Translations under genes and position numbers: made by a program
The notes under the pieces: model-generated
Seen by the model: only the letters and a program-made list of their open reading frames with translations
Told to the model about the DNA's origin: nothing
Database searches by the model: none
From: a virus
DNA: 26,532 nt
Strand: one strand, 5' to 3'
Virus record (IMG/VR): IMGVR_UViG_3300044624_000920
Location: 1-26,532 of that record
Shown: positions 1 to 7,064 of the stretch, piece by piece
How positions within the stretch are numbered: position 1 is the first letter of the stretch
How the letters are laid out: each line of letters opens with the position of its first letter

Positions 1-1485
1 TATCCTAACAAGGCAGGAAAAATAGCAAAGGCAGCCACAGTTGATGTTAGAGACCAATATCTTGCTACAAGAAAAGCCGGTGTCTATGTTGCTGGCTTTG
101 GGCATCTAAAAGCCGTTCAAAATATAACTGGCAAACAAGGTGTGGCGGAGGATTCTAGTAACAATATCCCAACTATTGGGATCAATGTAAGAAGTGACGG
201 TGACATTGATTATGCTAGTTTGATAGTTGACGGGAAAAAGAAATACGAATCTAGAAAAACTAACAGTCTTAGACCATATATAGGTAAAACTGTTGGCATT
301 GTTAGAACCGGTAATGGGCCTGCAGTGGCTATCGGACAAGTAACAATTGGGGAACCAATTATAGTAGATGTAGAAAAGTTTAATAAACTACGCAACCAAC
401 ATTTAGTTCCACGGGGCAGTAAGTTTGACATAGATAGTGATGGTACAAAATATCTGTATCCAATGATTAATCCAGTGCGATGGGATAATGAAAAACCAAT
501 AAAAAATAAAGGTATCATTTCTAGAAAAATACAAGAGCAACTTGACGAGTATAATGTTAGGAAAACTAAAAAGTTTATCCAAAGAGCGCATGACCAAGAA
601 CAAGGACAGATGTATGGTAATATGCCATATTCATCGCATCCTAAGCAAGTTGCTAATCTTGGTAAAAAGTTTTTTGGAACTAAGTTTGGACCCGAAGCCG
701 TTAAGGTAGCATTACTTCACGATGTTCTTGAAGATACACCTTATACTATAGATCAACTTGCTAAAAAAGGTTTTAGTAAAGAAGTAATTCAAGCAGTACA
801 ATTGCTCACAAAGAACAAAGCATTGTCTTACGCCGACAATATACGTAACATCATTAATAGCGGTAATTCATTAGCAATGATGGTTAAGTACAGTGACAAT
901 TACATGAACTATACTGGAGATAAGTCACATTGGACTCCCGAAAGAGCGGCGCATTCACAAAAGAAATATCTTGCAAGTTTGAATATGCTAGGTGATGTTC
1001 TTGGTATCAAAAAGCATATCGGTGATGAAGTACTAGATGAATACAAAGTAGATAACAAAAATGGTCTTGGTTCAGTTCCCTATAACCAAGATGTAGACTA
1101 CTTTGGTATGAAAGTTATGATGAAGCCTAGCACATTTCTACAACTAGCACTTCCATTAAACAAGCCTATAAGCGTAGATCACATTGCACAGCATCTTAAA
1201 AATGGCGGCAGTTTAGGTGCGCCTTTCTTAGATGTTACTATTCCTAAAGAATGGGAAGAGGGTGACATGTCAGAGCCTGCAAGAGTTTCTGGACATGAAG
1301 GACGTAATCGTATGTTAGCAATTCAACAGGTTGAAGGTGACGATCCCGTTGAAGTACATATTTTCCCCAAAGGTGGTATGAGAGCAAGAGATTTAACGCC
1401 CGAAATCACTACAGCATTACGTAATGGAATGATGAATCAAGAACGGTCTAGATTCATACGTGGAGATTTATTCTCCACAAGATGA
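1..1485 (+). CDS. Large phage protein, 5' end missing: HD-hydrolase region plus ParB-like C-terminal region
   Basis: The frame is open from the first base, so the protein starts outside the window; the GTG at 142 is only an internal codon. A RelA/SpoT-type HD hydrolase signature is visible: His at 637, the LLHDVLEDT block at 712-738 (His-Asp at 718-723, Glu-Asp at 730-735) and the conserved Asp of VKYSDN at 895. In SpoT and MESH1 these positions bind Mn and hydrolyse (p)ppGpp. From about 1100 a second region begins with a MKPSTFL motif and contains HEGRNRM near 1297-1317. I recognise this as a ParB-like module common in phage multi-domain polyvalent proteins. Such proteins are often packaged in the capsid and injected, which fits the capsid-targeted gene that follows. 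The substrate is not proven, and the missing N-terminus could hold further domains. Confidence 0.75.
   Translation, partial: YPNKAGKIAKAATVDVRDQYLATRKAGVYVAGFGHLKAVQNITGKQGVAEDSSNNIPTIGINVRSDGDIDYASLIVDGKKKYESRKTNSLRPYIGKTVGIVRTGNGPAVAIGQVTIGEPIIVDVEKFNKLRNQHLVPRGSKFDIDSDGTKYLYPMINPVRWDNEKPIKNKGIISRKIQEQLDEYNVRKTKKFIQRAHDQEQGQMYGNMPYSSHPKQVANLGKKFFGTKFGPEAVKVALLHDVLEDTPYTIDQLAKKGFSKEVIQAVQLLTKNKALSYADNIRNIINSGNSLAMMVKYSDNYMNYTGDKSHWTPERAAHSQKKYLASLNMLGDVLGIKKHIGDEVLDEYKVDNKNGLGSVPYNQDVDYFGMKVMMKPSTFLQLALPLNKPISVDHIAQHLKNGGSLGAPFLDVTIPKEWEEGDMSEPARVSGHEGRNRMLAIQQVEGDDPVEVHIFPKGGMRARDLTPEITTALRNGMMNQERSRFIRGDLFSTR
1460..1478 (+). other. Perfect 7-bp hairpin at the gene end
   Basis: GTGGAGA (1460-1466), a 5-base loop, then TCTCCAC (1472-1478). 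It lies just before the TGA at 1483-1485. No T-tract follows, so it is not a typical intrinsic terminator. It could stabilise the 3' end of the mRNA. Confidence 0.4.
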
Positions 1486-1494
1486 AAATAATGC

Positions 1495-1523
1495 TTGACA
1501 TTGGTATCCATTGGTGCTATAGT
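1495..1523 (+). promoter_or_regulatory. Sigma70-like promoter, extended -10
   Basis: TTGACA at 1495-1500, a 17-base spacer and TATAGT at 1518-1523, preceded by TGC as an extended -10. It lies upstream of the gene at 1580. The GGTGCTAT stretch around the -10 recurs in the promoter at 21962-21990. Confidence 0.7.
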
Positions 1524-1554
1524 AAGATTACTAAGTGCATCTTGTTCCAATCTA

Positions 1555-1562
1555 GATAAATA
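1555..1562 (+). promoter_or_regulatory. T4-type late promoter candidate
   Basis: GATAAATA matches the NATAAATA core used by T4-like late sigma factors. Transcription would start about 6 bases downstream, near 1568. This puts the AAAGGA ribosome site (1567-1572) at the extreme 5' end of the mRNA for the capsid-targeted gene at 1580. Confidence 0.5.
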
Positions 1563-1579
1563 CATCAAAGGAATATAAC

Positions 1580-1918
1580 ATGAAAATCACTGAATTTCTC
1601 ACAGAATCAAAGCAAGATGATTGGGATGCAGAGGACGAAATCGTATCTGATCCAGATCAGGACAAAGTACCTCACATTCTAATGCAGTTGAAGAAGTCTG
1701 CCGACGTTGGTGGAAACTATCCTATTACATTTAAGGATGGATCAAAGGCAACTGTTTCTCTTCATGACATTGGAAGGTTCGTAGAACGTTATATGGACTT
1801 AAAGCCTGCTGACCGAGAAATAATGCAAGACCTTGCATCACAGAGTCACAAAAACTTTAAAGAAATCATTGTGTTCTTTGCTGGTGAAAAAGCCCCTAAG
1901 AGTTTATACGTAAGATGA
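1580..1918 (+). CDS. Small protein with capsid-targeting peptide
   Basis: The 112-residue protein begins MKITEFLTES. This closely resembles the capsid-targeting sequence of T4 internal head proteins, whose processing site is Leu/Ile-X-Glu; here cleavage would follow FLTE, after residue 9. The remainder is acidic at first (residues 10-35) and then a compact mixed alpha/beta domain with no fold I recognise. The ATG has an AAAGGA ribosome site 7 bases upstream, and both a sigma70-like and a late-type promoter lie in front. Its stop overlaps the next start as ATGA. I infer a protein packaged in the head and perhaps injected with the DNA. The capsid tag is well supported by sequence; the function of the mature part is unknown. 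Confidence 0.8.
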   Translation: MKITEFLTESKQDDWDAEDEIVSDPDQDKVPHILMQLKKSADVGGNYPITFKDGSKATVSLHDIGRFVERYMDLKPADREIMQDLASQSHKNFKEIIVFFAGEKAPKSLYVR

Positions 1919-2361
1919 AAACAGCATTTTTAATTTTTGCAATAGCACTGGTTAGTTTTTCAAATGTAGCACACGCACAAAAGACTAAAGCAGGAGTAAC
2001 TTATGACGTAGAGTTCACTAGAGTTATCGACGGTGATACTGTAGCATTCTCTGCTAGTTGGTTACCTGACCCACTAAAGAAAGAATTATCACTACGTGTA
2101 TTTGGTGTCGATACTCCTGAAAAAGGGTTTCGAGCCAAATGCGCAAGTGAAGATAAGCATGGCAAAGCCGCATCTGAATTCACTACCTTACTTCTTAAAT
2201 CAAGCACTAAACGTCAAATCGTTCTAATGGATTGGGACAAGTATGGCGGGCGTGTATTGGGTGACGTTGTACTAGACGGCAAAAGTCTACGTGCATTACT
2301 GATTAAGAACGGTTATGCAAGAGAATACTACGGAGAAGCAAAGACTTCTTGGTGTAACTAA
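1915..2361 (+). CDS. Secreted thermonuclease-like (SNase family) nuclease
   Basis: A Sec signal peptide (residues 1-21, ending AHA-Q) is followed by a single SNase domain of about 125 residues. The family hallmarks are present: RVIDGDTV (36-43), RVFGVDTPE (61-69) and DKYGGRVLG (108-116). The residues matching the staphylococcal catalytic set, R61, E69 and R113, are intact, as is the Asp pair around 39-41 that binds calcium. Family members cleave single- and double-stranded DNA and RNA. The signal peptide means it acts in the periplasm or outside the cell, so it is more likely to degrade incoming competitor or released host nucleic acid than to act in phage replication. A role during entry or lysis is also possible. 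The start ATG overlaps the upstream stop (ATGA), which suggests coupled translation. Confidence 0.88.
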   Translation: MKTAFLIFAIALVSFSNVAHAQKTKAGVTYDVEFTRVIDGDTVAFSASWLPDPLKKELSLRVFGVDTPEKGFRAKCASEDKHGKAASEFTTLLLKSSTKRQIVLMDWDKYGGRVLGDVVLDGKSLRALLIKNGYAREYYGEAKTSWCN

Positions 2362-2466
2362 CATACCTCAGGACCGTTAGAGGTTATGTGCCCGGCTGCT
2401 GGGCTGATTGATGGATTCGCTACCCTAAAAGTCTAAAGTGAGCCCTTCCCATATATATGCTGTTAT
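2362..2466 (+). other. Intergenic stretch with possible RNA hairpins
   Basis: No coding frame was seen. CATACCTC (from 2362) can pair with GAGGTTATG further on, with one bulged base. Immediately after comes GCCCGG-CTG-CTGGGC, a 6-bp stem including one G-U pair. No T-run follows the second stem. It could be a 3' mRNA structure or a small non-coding RNA. The tRNA hallmarks are absent. Confidence 0.3.
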
Positions 2467-2488
2467 TTTATTGACCTAAGTCAATAAA
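2467..2488 (+). promoter_or_regulatory. 9-bp inverted repeat overlapping a late-type promoter
   Basis: TTTATTGAC, loop CTAA, GTCAATAAA: a perfect 9-bp dyad. Its right arm overlaps the AATAAATA late-promoter candidate at 2483-2490. It could be an operator for that promoter or a hairpin ending upstream transcripts. Confidence 0.45.
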
Positions 2489-2490
2489 TA
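2483..2490 (+). promoter_or_regulatory. T4-type late promoter candidate
   Basis: AATAAATA fits the NATAAATA late core. It would give a leader of about 50 bases before the ATG at 2546. The nearby TTGACC (2471) has only 12 bases to TATACT, so a sigma70 promoter is unlikely here. Confidence 0.45.
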
Positions 2491-2545
2491 TACTATCAAA
2501 AGTATGACAAAATCATACTTCAGCATAACCAAGGGAAAAACAATA

Positions 2546-3691
2546 ATGATAAAAAGACTCCTTGGGTGTGCCGGACTGGTAGCCTACCTATTTACCTCAA
2601 CGGTCGCACTCTCACAAACAAATACAAGTACACAAAGTACGACTGGTGGCACAACCACTAGCACAACTACTCCTATTAACCAAGGCGGTTATACTAGTAC
2701 TTCATTGGTAGATACTAATAGCACTAGCAACAGTACTAGTAGTGTTAATACTACAAACATGACCACTACTAATAATAATAGTACCAGTACGAGTACAGTT
2801 AACAGTAATAGTACTAATAACAACAATAATACTAGCACTTCAACTAACGTTAATACAAACAATAACGTTAATAGTGGTACTGTTACAAATATCAATCAGA
2901 ATACCAACAATGGTACAATGACTTATAACAATAACAATGTGCAAAGTGGTGCAGTAACTTATACTAACAATAATGTACAAAGCGGAACATTAACTAACGT
3001 TAACAATTCTACTAGCGTAAACACAAATAATAACGTTATGAGTGGTACAGTTACATATAATAACAACAACGTGTCAACATCAAACAATGTTAATCAAAAC
3101 ATTAATAGTGGCACAATGACTTATAATAACAACAATGCTAGTACATCAACATCAAATAACAATAACGTTAATACTAACAACAACGTTAATACAGGTGACA
3201 TGACTAATAGAAATATCAATACTTCAACTAGTACTGCTACCAATGTCAATCAGAACAATAACGTTAGTACTGCAACCAATGTCAATCAAAACATTCAAAG
3301 TGGTGAAATGACTAACCGTAACATCAACGAAACAAGTGTTACACAAAAAGTTATTCAGCCTCCTCCAACAGCAATTGCTCCTGCAATGATGAGTGGTGGT
3401 GGTGCAGACTTGTGTACAACTGGTGTTTCAGGTGCCGCACAGACTCAAATTCTTGGTCTTTCTTTTGGTTCTACCCTAAAAGATGAGAATTGCGAAAGAT
3501 TGAAACTTTCTAAAACTCTTTATGACATGGGTATGAAAGTTGCGGCTGTTGCTACTATGTGTCAAGACCGTCGTGTATTTGATGCAATGCTTTCAGCAGG
3601 TACTCCTTGCCCATATGAAGGATTGATCGGTGAGCAAGCAAAGGCTGCATGGGAAGCAAATCCAAATAAGGCTCCTAAGCATAAGAAATGA
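2546..3691 (+). CDS. Exported Asn/Thr/Ser-rich repeat protein
   Basis: I place the start at 2546 because an AAGGG ribosome site lies about 10 bases upstream and the protein then opens with a good Sec signal peptide (residues 1-24, cleavage after ALSQ). An in-frame ATG at 2504 would add 14 polar residues before the signal. Residues about 25-270 are extremely rich in Asn, Thr and Ser. Within them a unit such as SGTMTYNNNNVQ recurs about every 12 residues, sometimes stretched by NVNTNNNVN inserts, which suggests a stacked beta-solenoid or amyloid-like fibre. The last 95 residues (from ADLCTTG) form a normal globular domain with four Cys, possibly disulfide-bonded. Its stop overlaps the next start (ATGA). 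Its role is unknown; adhesion or envelope decoration is possible. Confidence 0.8.
   Translation: MIKRLLGCAGLVAYLFTSTVALSQTNTSTQSTTGGTTTSTTTPINQGGYTSTSLVDTNSTSNSTSSVNTTNMTTTNNNSTSTSTVNSNSTNNNNNTSTSTNVNTNNNVNSGTVTNINQNTNNGTMTYNNNNVQSGAVTYTNNNVQSGTLTNVNNSTSVNTNNNVMSGTVTYNNNNVSTSNNVNQNINSGTMTYNNNNASTSTSNNNNVNTNNNVNTGDMTNRNINTSTSTATNVNQNNNVSTATNVNQNIQSGEMTNRNINETSVTQKVIQPPPTAIAPAMMSGGGADLCTTGVSGAAQTQILGLSFGSTLKDENCERLKLSKTLYDMGMKVAAVATMCQDRRVFDAMLSAGTPCPYEGLIGEQAKAAWEANPNKAPKHKK
2873..3330 (+). repeat. Imperfect coding repeats, about 36 bases per unit
   Basis: Degenerate tandem repeats inside the gene at 2546. Each carries AGTGGTAC-type codons for SGTVT, SGAVT, SGTLT, SGTMT or SGEMT, followed by AAC/AAT runs. 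The first is at 2873 and the last at 3299. Spacing is 36 bases in the regular part and longer where Asn/Thr inserts occur. Codons vary between units while the protein motif is kept, which argues for selection on the protein. Confidence 0.7.
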
Positions 3692-5511
3692 AGAAATTAT
3701 TAGCCGCATTATTGTTATCGGTTAGTACTGTAGTATCTGCACAAACGGTAGATCCTAATACAGGTACTGTTTCGGTAACACCCAATGTAATTGATCCATC
3801 ACTTTGGACTCCTATAATTCCGTTGAATTCAAGTCAACTAGGCCAAATTGAAGGATCAGGAGGCGGCCCTATTCCTGCAATTAACACTGATACAAATACA
3901 ATACGATTTAGTTTTATGCCATATACAGTTAGCCAAGTACGTGCTATTGAACAAGTACTAAGTGGTAACGGCATTAAAGTTTCAGGATTTAATTATTCAT
4001 GGCAAATTTATAATGATCTAAGCAATGGAAGTGGAACTAGAGGTCCATTAAATGTCACTGGACAATTAGCAGATAAGAATGGTTCAGTACTAGAATCTTA
4101 TTTTGAAGATTACAGTAACTTTAATACAGGTGCAAGGTTCGTAACATTTTCAGGCACTGAAAATTTTTCAAAGTCATATAATTTAGAAACATTGGGCTAT
4201 ATAGGATTAGCATGGACTGGTAGTGATATGAACTTTTGGTCTGGTTATTATGGTCCTAGAGTTCGCAACACCTCACTGACTTTAAACTATAGTGTGGGTC
4301 CAACTTCACCTAATACACCCACAACACCTACTACGAACACAACAATTGCCGGAGTACCTACTGCTACTGACATTGCTACTGCCGCAAGTTTGCCTCCTCC
4401 GGAAGCAGAACCTGCCCCTGCGCCAGTAACAACTTCAGCCTCAGGGCCATCATCTAGTGGGGCACCTCCCCCGCCACCAGGTTCAGAACCTCCTCCCGGA
4501 AGTTCACCACAACAATCATCTAGTCCTGCCCCCTCACAACAATCTGCATCAACTAGTTCACCTCAACCTTCTTCAACTGGATCACCGGCTCCTGCAGGTA
4601 GTCCTCAATCTGGTGCAACTTCTACTAGTGTAGCAAGTTCAGGCTCATCACAACAGGGCGGTGCACCGTCTACAACCAGTGGTCCAAGTCTTTCATCAGT
4701 ATTGACTACTATTAAAAATAACGAAAAGAAAGAACAAGCAATTGCTTCTGCCGCAGTTAGTGGGGCAAATGAGGTTGCACAAACTGCTATATCAGCAACA
4801 GAACAAACTGCGCTATCAGTGGCTGCTATGTCTGTTACTTCAAGTCAAACTTCTAGTACATCTAATAGTAGTTCAAGTTCATCAAACAATGATTCATCTA
4901 ATTCATCAAAGTCATCATTGACAATGGGTGTACCATTAGTAACGCCAAACACACAAACTGGACCTGTTCAGGGAAGTTCTACATTGACTGCAACTGTTTC
5001 ATCTATGCAAGGATCAGTGGCAGTTAATCAATCAACACAACAGGTTGCAACTATTAATACACAAACGTTGCAATTGTCACAACAGACCCAACAAACACAA
5101 AATAGTCAGTTACAATTACGTGGTCCTGAAACATCTGAATTTAAAACTTCTGATGACAACACGGTGTTTTCTAATAACTTTTTAACTAATCGTGGCAATC
5201 CACTGACAGAGATTGTTGAAAACAATACAAAAACTAATACTTCAGAAAGAAATGAACAACCCTCAACAACTGTTAAGACTAATGTTCAATCTAATGATTT
5301 AGCAGGTAAAGTAGATATCGCAAGTATTGCTGTAGTCCCGTCAGGCTACAATCTATATACTGGATTAATACTTAAAGACGTTGCATTTTATGCACCAAAA
5401 GAAATCTACAGAAATCAAAAAAACGTAGACAATACAAGACTATTAAGACAACTCGCATCAGATGCTAAACATCAGCAAATGGTGAATTTACAATATGGAG
5501 AAAAACAATGA
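3688..5511 (+). CDS. Exported beta-domain protein with Pro/Ser-rich linker
   Basis: The 607-residue protein has a Sec signal peptide (1-18, ending VSA). Residues about 30-200 form a Gly/Tyr/Trp-rich beta domain with the phrases TIRFSFMPYTV, GFNYSWQIYND and FWSGYYGPRV. A Pro/Ser/Ala-rich, probably disordered stretch follows (225-340), then a Ser/Gln-rich region (385-490). The conserved-looking C-terminal segment (540-607) contains VAFYAPKEIYR and ends near NLQYGEKQ. I recall similar proteins in marine T4-like phages of cyanobacteria, without a known function. The start overlaps the upstream stop (ATGA) and the stop overlaps the next start, so it belongs to a coupled chain from 2546 to 6211. 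It may be a virion surface or host-envelope protein. Confidence 0.78.
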   Translation: MKKLLAALLLSVSTVVSAQTVDPNTGTVSVTPNVIDPSLWTPIIPLNSSQLGQIEGSGGGPIPAINTDTNTIRFSFMPYTVSQVRAIEQVLSGNGIKVSGFNYSWQIYNDLSNGSGTRGPLNVTGQLADKNGSVLESYFEDYSNFNTGARFVTFSGTENFSKSYNLETLGYIGLAWTGSDMNFWSGYYGPRVRNTSLTLNYSVGPTSPNTPTTPTTNTTIAGVPTATDIATAASLPPPEAEPAPAPVTTSASGPSSSGAPPPPPGSEPPPGSSPQQSSSPAPSQQSASTSSPQPSSTGSPAPAGSPQSGATSTSVASSGSSQQGGAPSTTSGPSLSSVLTTIKNNEKKEQAIASAAVSGANEVAQTAISATEQTALSVAAMSVTSSQTSSTSNSSSSSSNNDSSNSSKSSLTMGVPLVTPNTQTGPVQGSSTLTATVSSMQGSVAVNQSTQQVATINTQTLQLSQQTQQTQNSQLQLRGPETSEFKTSDDNTVFSNNFLTNRGNPLTEIVENNTKTNTSERNEQPSTTVKTNVQSNDLAGKVDIASIAVVPSGYNLYTGLILKDVAFYAPKEIYRNQKNVDNTRLLRQLASDAKHQQMVNLQYGEKQ

Positions 5512-6065
5512 GTATTATTGACGAACAATCAATTAAAGAAGCAAAGCCTTACGAATTTAGCATTGCTGGCTTTAAACTTAAATTAAACAGCACGTTCCTT
5601 GCTATTGCTATTCCAGTAGTAACAACACTCGGTGGTGCAAGTTGGGGTGCATTTGAATTTTATAATGACTATCGCAACATGAAGTTGAAGATCGAAAAGT
5701 ACATTGCACCTGATCTAACTACATTTGATAAGCGTTTGGCTGTTATTGAAGAGAACAGTCAGAAGACAGTAGATTATACACGTGATATTAAAATCGATTT
5801 GAAGAATGACATTCGCCGATTAGATGACGTTGTTTCTGATGTTGAGCGTACTGCTAAATCAAGTCAACGTGAAACTGATAACTCAGTTAGAGATTTAAGA
5901 ACAGAAGTTCGTTCAATTAGAGGCGATATGGAAGTTACATTAAAATCAAATAATCGTGAATTGCAATCTACAGTGAGTGAACTAAAGCGTGAGAATCAGG
6001 CTTTGGAACGCAAATTAGAAAATAAGATTAAACAGGCATTGGATAATCCATTGGCAAACAAATGA
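5508..6065 (+). CDS. Membrane-anchored coiled-coil protein
   Basis: The 185-residue protein has a short cytoplasmic N-terminus, one membrane segment at about residues 29-50 (FLAIAIPVVTTLGGASWG) and then a long charged helix region (55-180) with heptad-like spacing and no prolines, as in a coiled coil. There is no signal-peptidase site. This layout recalls inner-membrane spanin subunits or other phage envelope adaptors, but no family motif proves that. Both ends overlap neighbouring genes by ATGA, placing it in the exported block. The first residues of the membrane domain (FSIAGFKLKLN) look conserved in related marine phages from memory. Function unknown. Confidence 0.72.
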   Translation: MSIIDEQSIKEAKPYEFSIAGFKLKLNSTFLAIAIPVVTTLGGASWGAFEFYNDYRNMKLKIEKYIAPDLTTFDKRLAVIEENSQKTVDYTRDIKIDLKNDIRRLDDVVSDVERTAKSSQRETDNSVRDLRTEVRSIRGDMEVTLKSNNRELQSTVSELKRENQALERKLENKIKQALDNPLANK

Positions 6066-6211
6066 AATATCTGTTGCTACTGATGACGGTAATTGTTATA
6101 CCGTCATCGGCGGCACGATATGAATGTGTTCGTTGGACTTGGAGTGGTGATGTTTATAATAGACAAGTGATTTGTTTAGAGTGGAGAAAAAAAGAAGAAA
6201 TAAGGAAATAA
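6062..6211 (+). CDS. Small exported peptide
   Basis: A 49-residue gene whose ATG overlaps the preceding stop (ATGA). Residues 1-18 form a clear signal peptide (MKYLLLLMTVIVIPSSAA). The mature part is about 31 residues with two Cys, three Trp and a basic Lys/Arg-rich end. There is no lipobox next to a Cys, so it is not a lipoprotein. A periplasmic partner of the coiled-coil protein upstream is possible. Support comes from the overlap, the signal peptide and the fit to the next gene three bases later. Confidence 0.6.
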   Translation: MKYLLLLMTVIVIPSSAARYECVRWTWSGDVYNRQVICLEWRKKEEIRK

Positions 6212-6214
6212 AAA

Positions 6215-6712
6215 ATGATCGATCCGATGACAGCACTGGCAGGTATTCAATCTGCTATATCAATGGTTAAGAAGGCAAGCAAGGTAGCCAACGATTTAGG
6301 ATCACTCGCACCAATGATTGGCAAGATGTTTGATGCTAAAAGTACTGCTACTAAAGCATTGATTGAGGCCAAAAAGTCTAAAAAAGGCTCTAACATGGGA
6401 ACGGCACTTCAAATTGAAATGGCATTAGAACAAGCCAGAGTATTTGAAGAAGAATTAAAAATGCTGTTTATGCAGACCGGTAAGATTGATGTATGGAACA
6501 AAATTAAGGCTCGCCAAGCAGAAATGGATGCTGATGATGCTAATGAGTTAAGACTTTTTAATTCTCAAGAACGTCAACGTAAACAAAAAGAAGCAGAAAT
6601 GAATGAATGGGCAGTAATCATAGGAGCCTCTGCATTTGTTTTATTCTTGCTGTTCATTGGTGGTTATGAACTAATGCAGTTTTGTCAAACAGGTAATAGG
6701 TGCGGAAGATGA
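6215..6712 (+). CDS. Tail-anchored membrane protein, family seen in marine T4-like phages
   Basis: A 165-residue protein opening MIDPMTALAGIQSAISMVKK. The N-terminal half is amphipathic and helical, the middle (80-130) is a charged helix, and one membrane segment lies at about 132-152 (VIIGASAFVLFLLFIGGY). It ends with a short Cys-containing tail. I recall similar MIDP-starting proteins with a C-terminal membrane segment in cyanophages, where they are unassigned. An AAGGA ribosome site precedes the ATG. The stop overlaps the next start (ATGA). A role in lysis or membrane remodelling is possible but unproven. Confidence 0.72.
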   Translation: MIDPMTALAGIQSAISMVKKASKVANDLGSLAPMIGKMFDAKSTATKALIEAKKSKKGSNMGTALQIEMALEQARVFEEELKMLFMQTGKIDVWNKIKARQAEMDADDANELRLFNSQERQRKQKEAEMNEWAVIIGASAFVLFLLFIGGYELMQFCQTGNRCGR

Positions 6713-6861
6713 ACGAATACCAAAAAACATTTGATATGTGTTTAAAAATATTCGTATATGGTTGCGTTGCATTATACTTTTTAGGGTTCTTAAAATTTTT
6801 ACCTGATGATTTATCGGATAAAATTGTTAACGGTTTGTTAGGAAAATTCTTACCCGGTTAA
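6709..6861 (+). CDS. Small membrane protein
   Basis: A 50-residue gene starting inside the preceding stop (ATGA). One hydrophobic segment spans about residues 10-31 (CLKIFVYGCVALYFLGFLKF), followed by a short polar tail ending KFLPG. Size and position resemble holin or antiholin genes, but nothing in the sequence settles it. Confidence 0.55.
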   Translation: MNEYQKTFDMCLKIFVYGCVALYFLGFLKFLPDDLSDKIVNGLLGKFLPG

Positions 6862-6869
6862 GAAATAAT

Positions 6870-6959
6870 ATGGATGAAGAATACATTTATCAAATGGTGT
6901 GCGGAGCAATGATAATTGCAGTAATTATCGTAACTATCTGTTATTTCATTTTTAAATAA
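6870..6959 (+). CDS. Tiny single-span membrane peptide
   Basis: 29 codons: MDEEYIYQMVCG followed by a hydrophobic stretch (AMIIAVIIVTICYFIF) and a terminal Lys. It starts nine bases after the previous stop in the same cluster of small membrane genes. I recall similarly tiny membrane peptides after the MIDP-type gene in cyanophages. Short length limits confidence. Confidence 0.45.
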   Translation: MDEEYIYQMVCGAMIIAVIIVTICYFIFK

Positions 6960-6962
6960 ATA
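6955..6962 (+). promoter_or_regulatory. T4-type late promoter candidate
   Basis: AATAAATA, overlapping the stop of the 29-residue peptide. It would give a leader of about 100 bases before the outer-membrane barrel gene at 7065. That leader contains a small hairpin, GTGTC-8-GACAC (7026-7043). Confidence 0.4.
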
Positions 6963-7064
6963 ATGTATTGGCAAACGGGAAACAATAAAAAATTTACACA
7001 CACAGATGCTCGTTAAATAATCACAGTGTCAGAGTTACGACACTATTTTACAAAGGAAAAATAT

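Noticed and set aside
142-144. GTG as the start of the HD-domain protein
   Set aside because: The frame is open to the first base and the upstream residues read as normal protein, so the gene begins outside the window.
2362-2466. tRNA gene
   Set aside because: GATTCGC near 2414 resembles a T-loop, but no acceptor stem, anticodon arm or D-arm can be drawn.
2471-2494. Sigma70 promoter TTGACC...TATACT before the repeat gene
   Set aside because: The spacer is only 12 bases; the late-type AATAAATA fits better.
2689-2895. Antisense Leu/Val-rich open frame opposite the Asn/Thr repeat gene
   Set aside because: It is the complement of AAC/ACT repeats, with no ribosome site; the composition is explained by the sense repeats.
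2873-3330. CRISPR array
   Set aside because: The repeats are imperfect, in frame, without unique spacers, and encode a conserved protein motif.
7026-7064. GTG start 13 codons upstream of the outer-membrane barrel gene
   Set aside because: It would bury the signal peptide; the ATG at 7065 has a good ribosome site and exposes it.
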